DNA of 64,000 nucleotides from Staphylococcus microti (GCF_000934465.1 NZ_JXWY01000002.1:1-64000), one strand, 5' to 3'; positions 18,312 to 27,572 are shown, counted from the stretch's first letter. Notes: generated by a model from the sequence alone, not told the origin. Numbers and translations: made by a program.

Positions 18312-18343
18312 TAAAAGGACCGAGACGCAATTGTCTCAATCCT
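18312..18343 (-). terminator. Terminator of the lipoprotein gene
   Basis: AGGACCGAGAC pairs with GTCTCAATCCT. On the minus strand TTTTATATTTTC follows. Confidence 0.75.
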
Positions 18344-18351
18344 AAAATGTA

Positions 18352-18975
18352 TTATTGACGGTATGCAGGGTCTACAATTTTAGCTTGTCCTGTTTTATCA
18401 ACCGTTACAATTGTATATGTCCCCGGATTCGCTTGATTCAAAAAGCTAAAGATGTACATATGATAACCATCTTCGCCTTCAATCGCGTAATCATTATATG
18501 GGTTTTGATAGCCATTAAATTGATTAACTTCAGCATTGGCTTGATTCAATGCACTTTGGAAATCTGGTAACACTTGTTGTGCCTGTTCGTTACTGATTGG
18601 CTGGCGCACAAGGTTTTGTGCAACAGGTACAACATTTTGTCCTTGATAAGGTGCTGTGCTATTTGTTGGTGCTGTCGCTTGTTGATTCGCCTGTGCATTA
18701 TTTTGCGCTGTTGTATCTTGTGTTGCTTGCGTCTGTGCCGTATCTTGTTGTGTCGCATTTTCTACATGACTTTTATCTGCATGCGTTTTGTCAGCATTTT
18801 GATCATCAGCAGCTTTCTTAGCTGCCTTGTCTTTGTCAGATGCTGTTTTCTTTTGGGATTGTTCTGTTTTGTTCTCTTGCTGTTTGTCATTGTCAGTGTT
18901 TTTAGAACTGTCCTCGTTAGAACATGCTGCTAATACAAGTGCGAATGCAAAAAGGCCGGTGAATAATTTTTTCAT
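18352..18975 (-). CDS. Secreted lipoprotein with Gln/Asn/Thr-rich linker, function unknown
   Basis: The 207-residue protein has a type II signal peptide MKKLFTGLFAFALVLAACS with lipobox LAAC, so it should be lipidated on Cys. About 80 low-complexity residues follow, rich in K, Q, N, D, A and T. A compact C-terminal domain of about 75 residues contains ISNEQAQQVLPDFQSALNQ, YNDYAIEGEDGYHMYIFSF and YTIVTVDKTGQAKIVDP. No family was recognised with certainty. GGAGG 8 bases upstream sets the start at 18975; an in-frame codon five residues earlier is too close to it. The low-complexity stretch likely spans the wall. Confidence 0.8.
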   Translation of the reverse strand: MKKLFTGLFAFALVLAACSNEDSSKNTDNDKQQENKTEQSQKKTASDKDKAAKKAADDQNADKTHADKSHVENATQQDTAQTQATQDTTAQNNAQANQQATAPTNSTAPYQGQNVVPVAQNLVRQPISNEQAQQVLPDFQSALNQANAEVNQFNGYQNPYNDYAIEGEDGYHMYIFSFLNQANPGTYTIVTVDKTGQAKIVDPAYRQ

Positions 18976-19056
18976 AAATATTACCTCCAAATTTTAAAAT
19001 GCACTACTTGTCTATATCTTACACTTTTTCGCCAATATAACCAATTATCTTTCGGT

Positions 19057-19599
19057 TTAGGATTGCTGAGAAGCATGTGCAGTGATTGGCATTTCCATTA
19101 AATCATCTACATCAACAACGCCACCCATAACAAAATCTAACGTTCCTGTTTTCGTCATGCCTTGCTTACGATAAAAATGTAATGCTTGGCGGTTTTCTGA
19201 CCATACACCTAACCAGATGTCTGTTTTCCCCCATGCACGGGCGACTGACAATGCTTCATCAAACAGCATTTGCCCTAAATGTTGGCCGTGATATGTTTCG
19301 TATAAATAAAGACGCTGTATTTCCGCATAATGATCGCCCTTATTAACCGTCTGTGCTTCCCCAACATTCAATTTGAAATAACCAGCAATTCTCCCCTCTA
19401 CAACAAGAATAAAAAACTGCGATTCTGGATTTTCAATTTCTTCGGTTAATGTCACTTCACTAAAGGCTGTCTCAAAGTATTGTTGAAAGTGTTGATCCGC
19501 TTCATCACTTTCACGATACGCGTCTTCAAATGTTTCAATACTCACACGACGCAAAAGATGTACTTGGTCTGGCGTCACGCGCTCAAAACGATAGTCCAT
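19057..19599 (-). CDS. GNAT N-acetyltransferase, PaiA-like
   Basis: The 180-residue protein has the GNAT fold: N-terminal RRVSIETFEDAYRESDEADQ, FILVVEGRIAGYFKLNVGEAQT, the acetyl-CoA loop IQRLYLYETYHGQHLGQML and WLGVWSENRQALHFYRKQGM, ending in FVMGGVVDVDDLMEM. This pattern (IWLGVWExNxxAIxFYxKxGF) is that of PaiA, which acetylates polyamines such as spermidine. The substrate here is inference. AAGGAGGG precedes the ATG. Single gene. Confidence 0.82.
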   Translation of the reverse strand: MDYRFERVTPDQVHLLRRVSIETFEDAYRESDEADQHFQQYFETAFSEVTLTEEIENPESQFFILVVEGRIAGYFKLNVGEAQTVNKGDHYAEIQRLYLYETYHGQHLGQMLFDEALSVARAWGKTDIWLGVWSENRQALHFYRKQGMTKTGTLDFVMGGVVDVDDLMEMPITAHASQQS

Positions 19600-19794
19600 C
19601 TCAATCCCTCCTTGACCCTGTCACTTTATTTATAACCTATTCAACCCTTTGTTTGCAACTTACTTTCAATGCTTGTTATATTTAAGACGTATTATCCATT
19701 AACAATTGCTTCATCAATACACATTTGGTGCGAAACAATGAAGGTTTTTACAAAATAAACGCTCTGTTCCGTTCCATTTGAGGAGGTCACGATT

Positions 19795-20802
19795 ATGCAG
19801 TCATTCAAAGCATTTGTTTTATCAGAACAGGAAGGCACTTTCACACCCGCTTTTCAAACGTTAACAACAGCCGATTTACCTGACGGCGATGTAACCGTGC
19901 GTGTACACTACTCAAGCATTAACTACAAAGATATGCTTGCGACACAACCTAACAATAAAATTATTCGCCAATACCCTCGCATTCCGGGTATTGATCTGGC
20001 AGGGACAGTTATTGACTCGCAACACCCTCAGTTTAAAAAGGGGGATCAAGTCATCGCAACAGGCTATGACTTAGGCGTCTCACACGATGGTGGTTTTAGC
20101 GAAGTCATGCGTCTAAATGGCGATTGGCTTGTCCCATTACCTGAGAATCTAACACTGGAAGAAGCGATGATTATCGGCACGGCAGGCTATACAGCCGCAT
20201 TATCTGTCGATGCTTTAGAACAAAATGGACTGACGCACGACAAAGGTCCTGTACTCGTTCGTGGAGCGTCTGGAGGTGTCGGCACAATCGCTACAATGAT
20301 TTTACACACGCTTGGCTATGAGGTGATCGCTAGTTCCGATAATACGGATTATGCAGCAACGCTCAAAAAAATTGGTGCGTCTGATGTCATCCCACGCATA
20401 AGTGATGTCACACCAAAAGCACTTTCTAAAACCGAATGGCAAGCTGTTGTTGACCCTGTCGGCGGTCCGTCTATTGAAGAAGTGCTTAAACGCATTCACC
20501 CATCCGGTGCACTTGCATTAAGCGGTAATGCTGGTGGTACAGCCTTTGAAAGTACTGTATTCCCGTTTATTTTACGTGGTCTACGCCTTATCGGTATTGA
20601 TTCTGTGTATACACCGATGGCTTATCGTCAACATATTTGGCAACGCCTAGCGACCGACTTTAAATCAGCACATCTGCATACGATTAAACAGGTTATTGCG
20701 TTTGCTGAATTACAAAATGGACTTGAAGCCGTGCACCAATCAACACATAACGGGCGTATTGTCATTGATATGCAAGTGGAAAACCCGCTACAAAACGATT
20801 AA
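19795..20802 (+). CDS. YhdH/AcuI-type medium-chain oxidoreductase (acryloyl-CoA reductase/quinone oxidoreductase family)
   Basis: The 335-residue zinc-independent MDR enzyme shows YSSINYKDMLATQPNNKI and PRIPGIDLAGTV at the N-terminus. VLVRGASGGVGTIATMILHTLGYEV is the NADPH-binding fold at about 154-178, and LRLIGIDSVYTP is typical of the YhdH family. These enzymes reduce activated double bonds with NADPH; E. coli YhdH/AcuI reduces acryloyl-CoA. The in vivo substrate is unknown. GAGGAGG 8-9 bases before ATG. Confidence 0.88.
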   Translation: MQSFKAFVLSEQEGTFTPAFQTLTTADLPDGDVTVRVHYSSINYKDMLATQPNNKIIRQYPRIPGIDLAGTVIDSQHPQFKKGDQVIATGYDLGVSHDGGFSEVMRLNGDWLVPLPENLTLEEAMIIGTAGYTAALSVDALEQNGLTHDKGPVLVRGASGGVGTIATMILHTLGYEVIASSDNTDYAATLKKIGASDVIPRISDVTPKALSKTEWQAVVDPVGGPSIEEVLKRIHPSGALALSGNAGGTAFESTVFPFILRGLRLIGIDSVYTPMAYRQHIWQRLATDFKSAHLHTIKQVIAFAELQNGLEAVHQSTHNGRIVIDMQVENPLQND

Positions 20803-20906
20803 TCCAACTTGCACACGTTATTTATTGAGCAGCAGACTAAGTGGACATCCCTTATCTGGCTGCTCTTATTTTTATCCCAAAAATATTTTCTTTATATAAT
20901 TTTTGA

Positions 20907-20936
20907 TTGACATTGATATTCATTATCATTTATAAG
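20907..20936 (+). promoter_or_regulatory. Promoter with overlapping Fur box upstream of iruO
   Basis: TTGACA (20907-20912), 18-base spacer and TATAAG (20931-20936). Bases 20909-20927 match the 19-bp Fur consensus GATAATGATAATCATTATC at 16 positions and cover the -35 and spacer, so Fur should repress in iron-replete cells. Confidence 0.83.
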
Positions 20937-20973
20937 ATAATGGAGTTATCAATTATGTGAGAGGTGTCTGTGA

Positions 20974-21999
20974 ATGAAAGATCTAACAATTATCGGTGGT
21001 GGTCCAGCCGGTCTCTTCGCAAGTTTTTATGCTGGTTTAAGAGGCATGTCTGTTCGACTTATAGATGTTCAACCTGTTTTAGGTGGTAAGATGCAACTTT
21101 ATCCTGAGAAAATTATTTGGGACATCGGTGGTATCGCCCCAAAAACGAGCTATGAAATTATTCAAGATATGATTCAACAAGCAATGCACTTTGACCCAGA
21201 AGTATGTCTCAATACAAAAGTCGTCGATATTAAAAAGCATGCGGAACAAGATTTTGAGATTATTGCTGAAGACGGTACATCATACACTTCAAGATCAGTC
21301 ATCATTGCCATTGGCGGTGGCATTATTAAACCACAAACATTAAATATTGAAGGTGCCGAACGTTTTGAACTGACGAACCTACATTATGTCGTTCAAAAAT
21401 ATGAGCGTTTTATAGACAAAAACATTGTGATTTCTGGTGCGGGTAATGCGGCACTCGACTGGGCACGTGATTTATCTGACTATGCGAAAAGTGTAACACT
21501 CGTCTATCGTAAAAAAGATATTTCAGGTCATGAAGCAATGGAAAAAGTCCTCAATGACTTAGATGTCCAAAAAATGCCGAATATGAAAATTGTACAACTA
21601 AAAAATACAGATGATGATCCGAATACGATTGATGAAATTATCCTAGAACATACAGAAACTGGAGAACAAAGTAATATCAAGGTAGATGAAGTGATTATTA
21701 GCCATGGCTTTGAACGTGATTTAAGTTTACTCAATAAGGTGGACTTAGACATCGACCTAGCCAACGAATACTTTATTGCTGGACAAGGTAACTCGCATAC
21801 GACGGTACCCGGTGTATTTGCGTGTGGCGATATTGTACAACACCCTGCGAAAGTGCATCTGATTGCAAGTGCGATTAGTGACGGTGCACATGCGGCAAAT
21901 AGTGCGAAACAATACCTTGAGCCAGAAGCCCCTGCAAATGGCTTTGTTTCAAGTCATAACGACATCTTTAGAGAAGCGAATAAAAAATATTTACCTTAA
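20974..21999 (+). CDS. iruO: IruO-type ferredoxin/flavodoxin--NADP reductase
   Basis: A 341-residue FAD/NADPH oxidoreductase of the thioredoxin-reductase-like (YumC) group. It has FAD motif IIGGGPAGLFASFYAGLRG at 5-23, a second nucleotide fold NIVISGAGNAALDWA near 150, and the C-terminal VFACGDIVQHPAKVHLIASAISDGAHAAN. It lacks the CxxC redox pair of thioredoxin reductase. S. aureus IruO, the closest match by memory, reduces the haem oxygenases IsdG and IsdI. The Fur box in the promoter agrees with an iron-acquisition role. Ends at a strong terminator. Confidence 0.88.
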   Translation: MKDLTIIGGGPAGLFASFYAGLRGMSVRLIDVQPVLGGKMQLYPEKIIWDIGGIAPKTSYEIIQDMIQQAMHFDPEVCLNTKVVDIKKHAEQDFEIIAEDGTSYTSRSVIIAIGGGIIKPQTLNIEGAERFELTNLHYVVQKYERFIDKNIVISGAGNAALDWARDLSDYAKSVTLVYRKKDISGHEAMEKVLNDLDVQKMPNMKIVQLKNTDDDPNTIDEIILEHTETGEQSNIKVDEVIISHGFERDLSLLNKVDLDIDLANEYFIAGQGNSHTTVPGVFACGDIVQHPAKVHLIASAISDGAHAANSAKQYLEPEAPANGFVSSHNDIFREANKKYLP

Positions 22000-22005
22000 T
22001 ACACG

Positions 22006-22057
22006 AAAAAATAGGTGTGAAGGCTGTGCAATTCTGCACGGCTCCACACCTATTTTT
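22006..22057. terminator. Bidirectional terminator between iruO and the DUF2871 gene
   Basis: AAAAATAGGTGTG and an inner GCCGTGCA-type arm pair with the complementary arms, ending CACACCTATTTTT. A/T tracts on both sides. Confidence 0.9.
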
Positions 22058-22059
22058 AA

Positions 22060-22479
22060 TTATTCGGCGTCTCTTGGTTCTTTAATAATCGCTTGTCTTA
22101 ATAAGAAGAATAACAAGATAAATCCTGCTGTCACTGTTACGTGCCCAATCCCTGCAAAGCCTGAGAATGATGCTGGCACCTCTTGACCAGAAATTTGCAT
22201 AAATCCTTTAGCAAATTGCATACTCACTGTTACGAGCACACCGATGTTATAAATAATAAAAAACCAATTGAATAAATAGTAGCTACTAATTTTAAAGAGC
22301 TTTTCAATAGAGATTAATATTAAAAATACAAACATCCCTAGCGTTAGCAAGTGTGTATGCATGACACTCATCTGTGTCTCACCTGTAAAGTTATAATGCA
22401 ATGTCAGCTCACGGTATGTGAAACCACTGAACAAGCCTAGCGCTGTATAAAACATAAACGCATATAAAATTCTTTTCAT
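22060..22479 (-). CDS. DUF2871 small membrane protein
   Basis: The 139-residue protein has four hydrophobic segments (about 5-22, 40-60, 68-88 and 108-130). Conserved-looking MHTHLLTLGMFVFLILISIEKLF and GIGHVTVTAGFILLFFLL suggest the DUF2871 family. Histidines in the segments hint at metal or haem binding, but no function is known. It sits between iruO and the copper genes ycnI-ycnJ. Its own promoter overlaps a partial Fur-like sequence. Confidence 0.75.
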   Translation of the reverse strand: MKRILYAFMFYTALGLFSGFTYRELTLHYNFTGETQMSVMHTHLLTLGMFVFLILISIEKLFKISSYYLFNWFFIIYNIGVLVTVSMQFAKGFMQISGQEVPASFSGFAGIGHVTVTAGFILLFFLLRQAIIKEPRDAE

Positions 22480-22572
22480 GTGTTACGCACACTCCATATT
22501 CGGATTGAGGGTCCATGCCCGTTGCTTTCATGTTTATAAACAACGTATCGTCCCTCACGTTATTTCATTCTC

Positions 22573-22601
22573 ATTATCCTAATTTCATTCATAACTGTCA
22601 A
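22573..22601 (-). promoter_or_regulatory. Promoter of the DUF2871 gene with partial Fur-like box
   Basis: On the minus strand TTGACA (22601-22596), 17-base spacer, GATAAT (22578-22573). The -10 begins GATAATGAGAAT, an intact left half of a Fur box with a degraded right half. Confidence 0.55.
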
Positions 22602-22607
22602 CGTCAA

Positions 22608-23231
22608 TTAGTTGTCAGATTTCGTAAAATTACCGCGCTTAAACAAAGCAACCGCAGAAACGATCAATGCTAAAATAGACACAATCCACAATGCTGTTTG
22701 ACCTATCGGTGACTGTGACGCTTCGCCATCATGACCATGTTCGTGTTCATCATGTCCATGCCCCGCTTTCACTTCTGTCACTGGTGCAGGTGTTTCACTG
22801 TTCTCATTTTCATCTGTCCAGCGTACCACTGTGCCATCTTTATATGTCTGTGTTGCTTTCCATTTGAATTTCCCCGCTTTATCAGGGTTGGCAACAACAA
22901 TCGGAAAATCCCTATGTTCATTTGGCCCAATCCCTTTATCTGTTGCTGTCCACGTTACTTTTTCAATATTGCCTTTACTATCTTTCTTAAACTCATGTTT
23001 GAATCCTGGTACCGGCTCAACTGTAGATAGTGCGACCCCTTTAGGTACTTCTAACTCTAATTTGACAGTCTGATCATTACGTTCTACGGGTACACGTACA
23101 TTGTATTCTTCATAAGACCCTGGCTCACTTACTTGAGGATTCAATGTGACATGTGCGTCTGCTACGCCTGTTGCGCCGAATGATGCTGCAGCGACAAATG
23201 CTAAACTTGCAAAAAATTTATTTATTTTCAT
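22608..23231 (-). CDS. ycnI: YcnI-like (DUF1775) copper-associated secreted membrane-anchored protein
   Basis: The 207-residue protein has a signal peptide ending GVADAHV, giving the mature N-terminal His typical of YcnI, whose N-terminal His takes part in copper binding. The DUF1775 domain follows (HVTLNPQVSEPGSYEEYNVRVP, PGFKHEF, WTATDKGIGPNEHRDFPI, TVVRWTDENE). A His-rich stretch at about 157-168 (GHGHDEHEHGHDG), a single membrane helix and a basic tail complete it. It lies 21 bases downstream of ycnJ in the same direction, as in B. subtilis ycnJI. The His cluster probably adds metal binding capacity. Confidence 0.87.
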   Translation of the reverse strand: MKINKFFASLAFVAAASFGATGVADAHVTLNPQVSEPGSYEEYNVRVPVERNDQTVKLELEVPKGVALSTVEPVPGFKHEFKKDSKGNIEKVTWTATDKGIGPNEHRDFPIVVANPDKAGKFKWKATQTYKDGTVVRWTDENENSETPAPVTEVKAGHGHDEHEHGHDGEASQSPIGQTALWIVSILALIVSAVALFKRGNFTKSDN

Positions 23232-23252
23232 TGATTTTACCGCCTTTTCTTT

Positions 23253-24500
23253 TTATAGAGGAACTGCTATTTGACTCATAATTACACCTGCTAATATGAG
23301 AAAGAGACCAATCGCTATTTCTACATACAGCAACGGTTTGCTAATACGACGCTTTTTAGACATCGCCCAAAATGATTGAAAGGCACCGAGTATGACTAAA
23401 AGTACTGTGTAAAATAATTTGCCAAACCATAGGCCACTATACGTCGTCTGTTGCGTAATAATTGCTTGAATAGACGTGGCATCTATTGACATTAAAAGGC
23501 CTGTCACGATAATGACGAATACTGCTGCCAAGTTGGATTTAAACAAGACATCGCGCAGTATTAAAACGTACGAATGACGTTCTCGTGCACGTATATAGCC
23601 GATTAAATATAAAAAACTACCGAGCCACAAAGCGATTGCCCCTAAATGTAGCATCCGTATCGCCAATGCATACAACGGTACGTCTTGCGCCCATACATGC
23701 CCTGACATCGCTAAACTGATAAAAATAAAGAGCGGCATTATTTGATACCAAATACGTTCCATATTTTTAAGCGAAAATAATATAAGTGCTGTTGCCAATG
23801 AAAGTGTTGCTAAAGCGAATGGAAATGTGAGCCACGTTGCTAAATCGAGATGCAACATGTAATGAATAACATTTTTAGGCAACGTCATTAAGTACAGTAT
23901 CCCTGTCAGTCCTACTAACATAATTAGTAGCCATAGTATGCTGCGATGTTTTGGAATGACGTCATACGTCGGTACGTCTTGGCGAGCCATGAGCTGATTA
24001 ACCATAAATAATCCTGTAAGTAGTAAGACACTGCCTTGCATGATAAAACGCATGACACCGAACCACCAAAATGTATCGGCATAAAATGGTTGAGACGTAT
24101 CAATTTTCGCAACAGTTGGCTCACCAATTGAGAACTGATACTGTCCTGATACTTCATGCCCATCTGGTGATACGGCTTGCCACAACACCGCATATGACCC
24201 TTCACGCTGTTGTTGTGTCTGAAATGTCACTGTATTGGAATAACCTGTTTCTTGTGCACGTAACTGCTCAACTTTTTGTCCTTGATCATTGTAAAGTTGT
24301 ACGTCTGCATAACGCACATTTACAGGTTCACTGAACGTCAATTGTATTTCTTTAGGCGCTGTTGATAGTATCTCATCTTTCATTGGTTGCTGATTTTCTA
24401 ATGAAACATGTGCTGATGCTTCATTAACATATCCCCCTATGACAAGACAACATACGAGTAAAAGCCCTATGATTGGAATTATCCGTTGTGTAACACGCAT
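23253..24500 (-). CDS. ycnJ: YcnJ-like CopC-CopD fusion, copper transport protein
   Basis: The 415-residue protein has a signal peptide ending ASAHV and a CopC-like beta domain at about 31-130, with mature N-terminal His and the SPDGHEVSGQYQFSIG motif. Eight or nine hydrophobic segments of CopD type follow (RMLHLGAIALWLGSFLYLIGYI, FWWFGVMRFI). CopC binds copper outside the membrane and CopD carries it in; in B. subtilis YcnJ is needed in copper limitation. AGGAGG precedes ATG. It is first gene of a ycnJ-ycnI pair. No ycnK regulator or clear copper operator was found. Confidence 0.87.
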   Translation of the reverse strand: MRVTQRIIPIIGLLLVCCLVIGGYVNEASAHVSLENQQPMKDEILSTAPKEIQLTFSEPVNVRYADVQLYNDQGQKVEQLRAQETGYSNTVTFQTQQQREGSYAVLWQAVSPDGHEVSGQYQFSIGEPTVAKIDTSQPFYADTFWWFGVMRFIMQGSVLLLTGLFMVNQLMARQDVPTYDVIPKHRSILWLLIMLVGLTGILYLMTLPKNVIHYMLHLDLATWLTFPFALATLSLATALILFSLKNMERIWYQIMPLFIFISLAMSGHVWAQDVPLYALAIRMLHLGAIALWLGSFLYLIGYIRARERHSYVLILRDVLFKSNLAAVFVIIVTGLLMSIDATSIQAIITQQTTYSGLWFGKLFYTVLLVILGAFQSFWAMSKKRRISKPLLYVEIAIGLFLILAGVIMSQIAVPL

Positions 24501-24601
24501 TGCTTACCTCCTAAATACCTAATGATACACATACTATTCGATTCTACCAAATTATGCCACAAAAACAATGAAAGCGGTTCACAACTTTTTTCTAAAAATG
24601 C

Positions 24602-24645
24602 AAAAACACCTTTCATGACAGATTTTACGCTGCCATCAAAGGTGC
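24602..24645 (-). terminator. Terminator of the Na/Pi cotransporter gene
   Basis: CACCTTTCATGACAG pairs with CTGCCATCAAAGGTG with two mismatches. On the minus strand GTGTTTTTGC follows. Confidence 0.75.
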
Positions 24646-24660
24646 TTAAATTTAACTTTA

Positions 24661-26322
24661 TTAAGTTGTGACAATTTCTTCTTCAACAGCTACATCATCA
24701 TTTAAGCCCACCATTGATTCAGAAATATTACGTGAATTATAGCCAATACGCTCTAATACTGCAATCATATCTACATATAATAAGCCGCCATCTGTTGAAC
24801 ATTCGCCACGGTTCAGACGTTTAATATGTCGTTTGCGCAATTTATGTTCAATTGTAAATGCTTCTTGGCTACGCGCTGCAACTTCATCTTTTTTCGTTGT
24901 ATCGTATACATCTAACGTCTCTAACGCTTTTTCAAATGATTCTGTTACGAAGTTGAATAACTTTTCAATACCACGTTGTGCATCATCTGTAATGACTATT
25001 TCTTTTTGTGCTTGACGATCAATTAAGTCGATATATTCTTTAATACGACTTGATACTTTCAAGATTGAACGGTTGACGTCAAGCATCACTGCCAAGCGTT
25101 CGGCGTCTTTCTTATTAACATCTTTTGTTGAAATGCGGACTAAGTAGCTACGAATGCTATCATTAATCGTTTCAACCGCTTGATGTTTCTGTTCAATTTT
25201 CTTCAAAAACTTTTTATCAAAGTGTTCAGCATCACGTACATCTTCCATCATAGATTGTACGATTTGACCGACATTTTGTAATTCTTTTTGCGCTTCTTGT
25301 AATGCCACACTTGGTGCATGATATACCATATCTTTGTTCAAATGTTGTGGTTTATAATCTTCTGTTACATCTTTACCTGGTACAATTTTCGTTACGAGCC
25401 ATGCAAGCACACCGACAAATGGTAATTGAATGATTGTGTTCGTTACGTTAAATGCCCCGTGCGCAAATGCAATTGCCATCGCTGGTTTTAAATGCCACGC
25501 TTCTTGAATAAAGCCAACTGCATGAATAACGAGCGGTAAAAACAGTGAAAAGATAATCACACCGATAACGTTGAAAATAACGTGTACAAATGCTGCACGC
25601 TTCGCCGCTAATGAACCGGCTAAACTAGCTAGGACAGCTGTGACTGTTGTCCCGATATTATCACCTAATAACACAGGAATCGCCCCGTGTAACTCGATTA
25701 AACCTTGACCGTAGAACTCTTGTAAAATACCGATTGTCGCACTTGAACTTTGTACGATTGCTGTCAATCCAACACCTGCTAATACACCGTAAAGTGGGTT
25801 GTCTGACATGTCTAACATAATTTGTCTAAATCCTTCAAGCTCGGCAAGTGGTTTCACCGCACCACCCATGAATTCTAAACCAAAGAATAGCGAACCGAAT
25901 CCGAATAAAATACGACCGATGTTGTTGATTTTAGACTTTTTAAAGAAGAAAATTAAAAAAGCCCCTACTGCTAAAATTGGCATCGCATATTCGCCTAAAT
26001 CAATACCGATAATGAATGCTGTAACTGTTGTACCAATATTTGCACCCATAATTACACCGATTGCTTGCTTTAATGTCATAAATCCTGCTGTTACAAGCCC
26101 AATCGTAATAACAGTTGTACCCGAACTACTTTGAATTAAAATCGTTACAATCATCCCTGCTAACACGCCGAGCAATGGATTTGATGTAAACTTATTTAAA
26201 ATATCACGCAGACGATCACCTGCAGATGCTTGTAAGCCATCACCCATCGCTTTCAACCCGTACAAGAAAATCCCGAGTCCTCCTAAGAACGAGAAGATAA
26301 CTTCTGTCACTGACATTTCCAT
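24661..26322 (-). CDS. Na+/phosphate cotransporter family protein (NptA/YjbB type) with PhoU-like C-terminus
   Basis: The 553-residue protein has the two inverted PNaS repeats with QSSSGTTVITIGLV near 64 and QSSSATIGILQEF near 189, each next to GxNIGTT sequences (GANIGTTVTAFI, GDNIGTTVTAVL). The membrane part ends at about 320. The last 210 residues are helical and PhoU-like, with KFLKKIEQKHQAVETINDSIRSYL and SRSILKVSSRIKEYIDLIDR-type heptads. S. aureus NptA transports phosphate at alkaline pH; orthology is likely but not certain. GAGGTGA precedes the start. Confidence 0.86.
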   Translation of the reverse strand: MEMSVTEVIFSFLGGLGIFLYGLKAMGDGLQASAGDRLRDILNKFTSNPLLGVLAGMIVTILIQSSSGTTVITIGLVTAGFMTLKQAIGVIMGANIGTTVTAFIIGIDLGEYAMPILAVGAFLIFFFKKSKINNIGRILFGFGSLFFGLEFMGGAVKPLAELEGFRQIMLDMSDNPLYGVLAGVGLTAIVQSSSATIGILQEFYGQGLIELHGAIPVLLGDNIGTTVTAVLASLAGSLAAKRAAFVHVIFNVIGVIIFSLFLPLVIHAVGFIQEAWHLKPAMAIAFAHGAFNVTNTIIQLPFVGVLAWLVTKIVPGKDVTEDYKPQHLNKDMVYHAPSVALQEAQKELQNVGQIVQSMMEDVRDAEHFDKKFLKKIEQKHQAVETINDSIRSYLVRISTKDVNKKDAERLAVMLDVNRSILKVSSRIKEYIDLIDRQAQKEIVITDDAQRGIEKLFNFVTESFEKALETLDVYDTTKKDEVAARSQEAFTIEHKLRKRHIKRLNRGECSTDGGLLYVDMIAVLERIGYNSRNISESMVGLNDDVAVEEEIVTT

Positions 26323-26572
26323 GACTTCACCTCAATGAATTATTTGTCTTATGTATTCAATACTGTATGCACTCCAAAGTATGACGGATAATTGTAAATT
26401 TAATGTTAAGATGGTGTGAAGTTTGCTTTAATTTCAATCTTATGTAATTTCAACTATAAATTTTAAAGATTTTATATGATTCTGAGTGATTATAAAAAGA
26501 TACCTGTCGATATGACATTGTTACTAAAAATTGGGTATGATATAACTATTAACAATTTTAAGGAGAATACGT

Positions 26573-27511
26573 ATGATTACTGCTTATAAAAACACTGCCT
26601 CGCTTCATGTCGAAACGACAGACAGTTGGGAATCTGCCCAATGGCTCAATGTTGTAAAACCGACACAAGAAGAGATTCAAACTTTGATCAACACTTATGG
26701 TTTCCCAAAAGACTTTCTAGAAGATGCGCTGGATAGCGAGGAGAGTTCACGTATTGAATATGATGACGACAGTGGTTACTCATTAATTATTAGTGACTTA
26801 CCGATTACAAAATCTGGTAAATATAAACTGAAAAGCTTCACAACATTACCATTAGGCATCATACTTGGAAAAAACATTATCGTTACGGTATGTGCCAAAC
26901 CATTTCCATACTTGGAACACCTCACACAAAAACCGATCAATTTAAGCTATAAGAGCCAATTTGCATTAAAACTAATGTACGATATGGCTGCACAGTACAA
27001 TAGAAGTTTGCGCTTATTAAACAAAGAACGTCGCCAAGTGGAACATAACTTACAACAACGTGTCACAAACACACGCCTTTATTTACTCAGTGAGATTGAA
27101 AAAAGTTTAGTTTATTTCTTAGCTTCTTTGAAAACCAATTCATCTACTATTCGCCATTTATTCCGCTTGCCAGCGATTAAGCGATTTGACGACGATGAAG
27201 AACTGTTAGAAGACTTACAAAATGAGCATCAGCAAGCTGTTGAAACGACAGAGTTATATTTACGCATCGTGGAAAGCATGTCTAATTCATACGCTTCACT
27301 GCTATCAAATCAGCTGAATACGACGATGAAAACTTTGACGATCTTCACTGTTTTATTAACATTGCCAACACTCGTCTTTAGCTTTTTCGGTATGAATGTC
27401 CCGCTGCCAATTGATACACACAGCATGTTGTCATGGGTCATCATTATCGCCATTTCCATTGCGTTAGTAGTCATTATGTTTACCGTGCTATGGCGTAGTA
27501 ACAAGTTATGA
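26573..27511 (+). CDS. corA: CorA-family divalent cation (Mg2+) channel
   Basis: The 312-residue protein has an acidic cytoplasmic N-terminal domain, a long helix (about 125-250) and two C-terminal membrane helices. The channel signature GMN occurs as FFGMNVPLP near residue 278. The EESSRIEYDDDSGYSLIISDLP segment is typical of the CorA N-terminal domain. The protein forms pentameric Mg2+ or Co2+ channels. AAGGAG 7-8 bases before ATG. No M-box or other riboswitch was recognised in the 250-base leader. Divergent from the Na/Pi gene. Confidence 0.88.
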   Translation: MITAYKNTASLHVETTDSWESAQWLNVVKPTQEEIQTLINTYGFPKDFLEDALDSEESSRIEYDDDSGYSLIISDLPITKSGKYKLKSFTTLPLGIILGKNIIVTVCAKPFPYLEHLTQKPINLSYKSQFALKLMYDMAAQYNRSLRLLNKERRQVEHNLQQRVTNTRLYLLSEIEKSLVYFLASLKTNSSTIRHLFRLPAIKRFDDDEELLEDLQNEHQQAVETTELYLRIVESMSNSYASLLSNQLNTTMKTLTIFTVLLTLPTLVFSFFGMNVPLPIDTHSMLSWVIIIAISIALVVIMFTVLWRSNKL

Positions 27512-27522
27512 TATAAGACGAA

Positions 27523-27566
27523 AAAAGTGAGTAGCCTTTCCGATAATGGAAGCCTACTCACTTTTA
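27523..27566. terminator. Bidirectional terminator between corA and scrA
   Basis: AAAAGTGAGTAGGCTT-type arm pairs with AAGCCTACTCACTTTT. T tracts on both strands. Confidence 0.85.
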
Positions 27567-27572
27567 GTTTAT

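Noticed and set aside
18574-18933. Plus-strand 119-codon frame rich in Cys/Leu opposite the lipoprotein gene
   Set aside because: A shadow of the Gln/Asn-rich linker; no start signal and low-complexity composition.
22731-22780. Tandem DNA repeat in ycnI
   Set aside because: It is simply the codons of the His-rich segment; not a separate repeat element.
26323-26572. M-box or other riboswitch before corA
   Set aside because: The leader is AT-rich without recognisable conserved stems.
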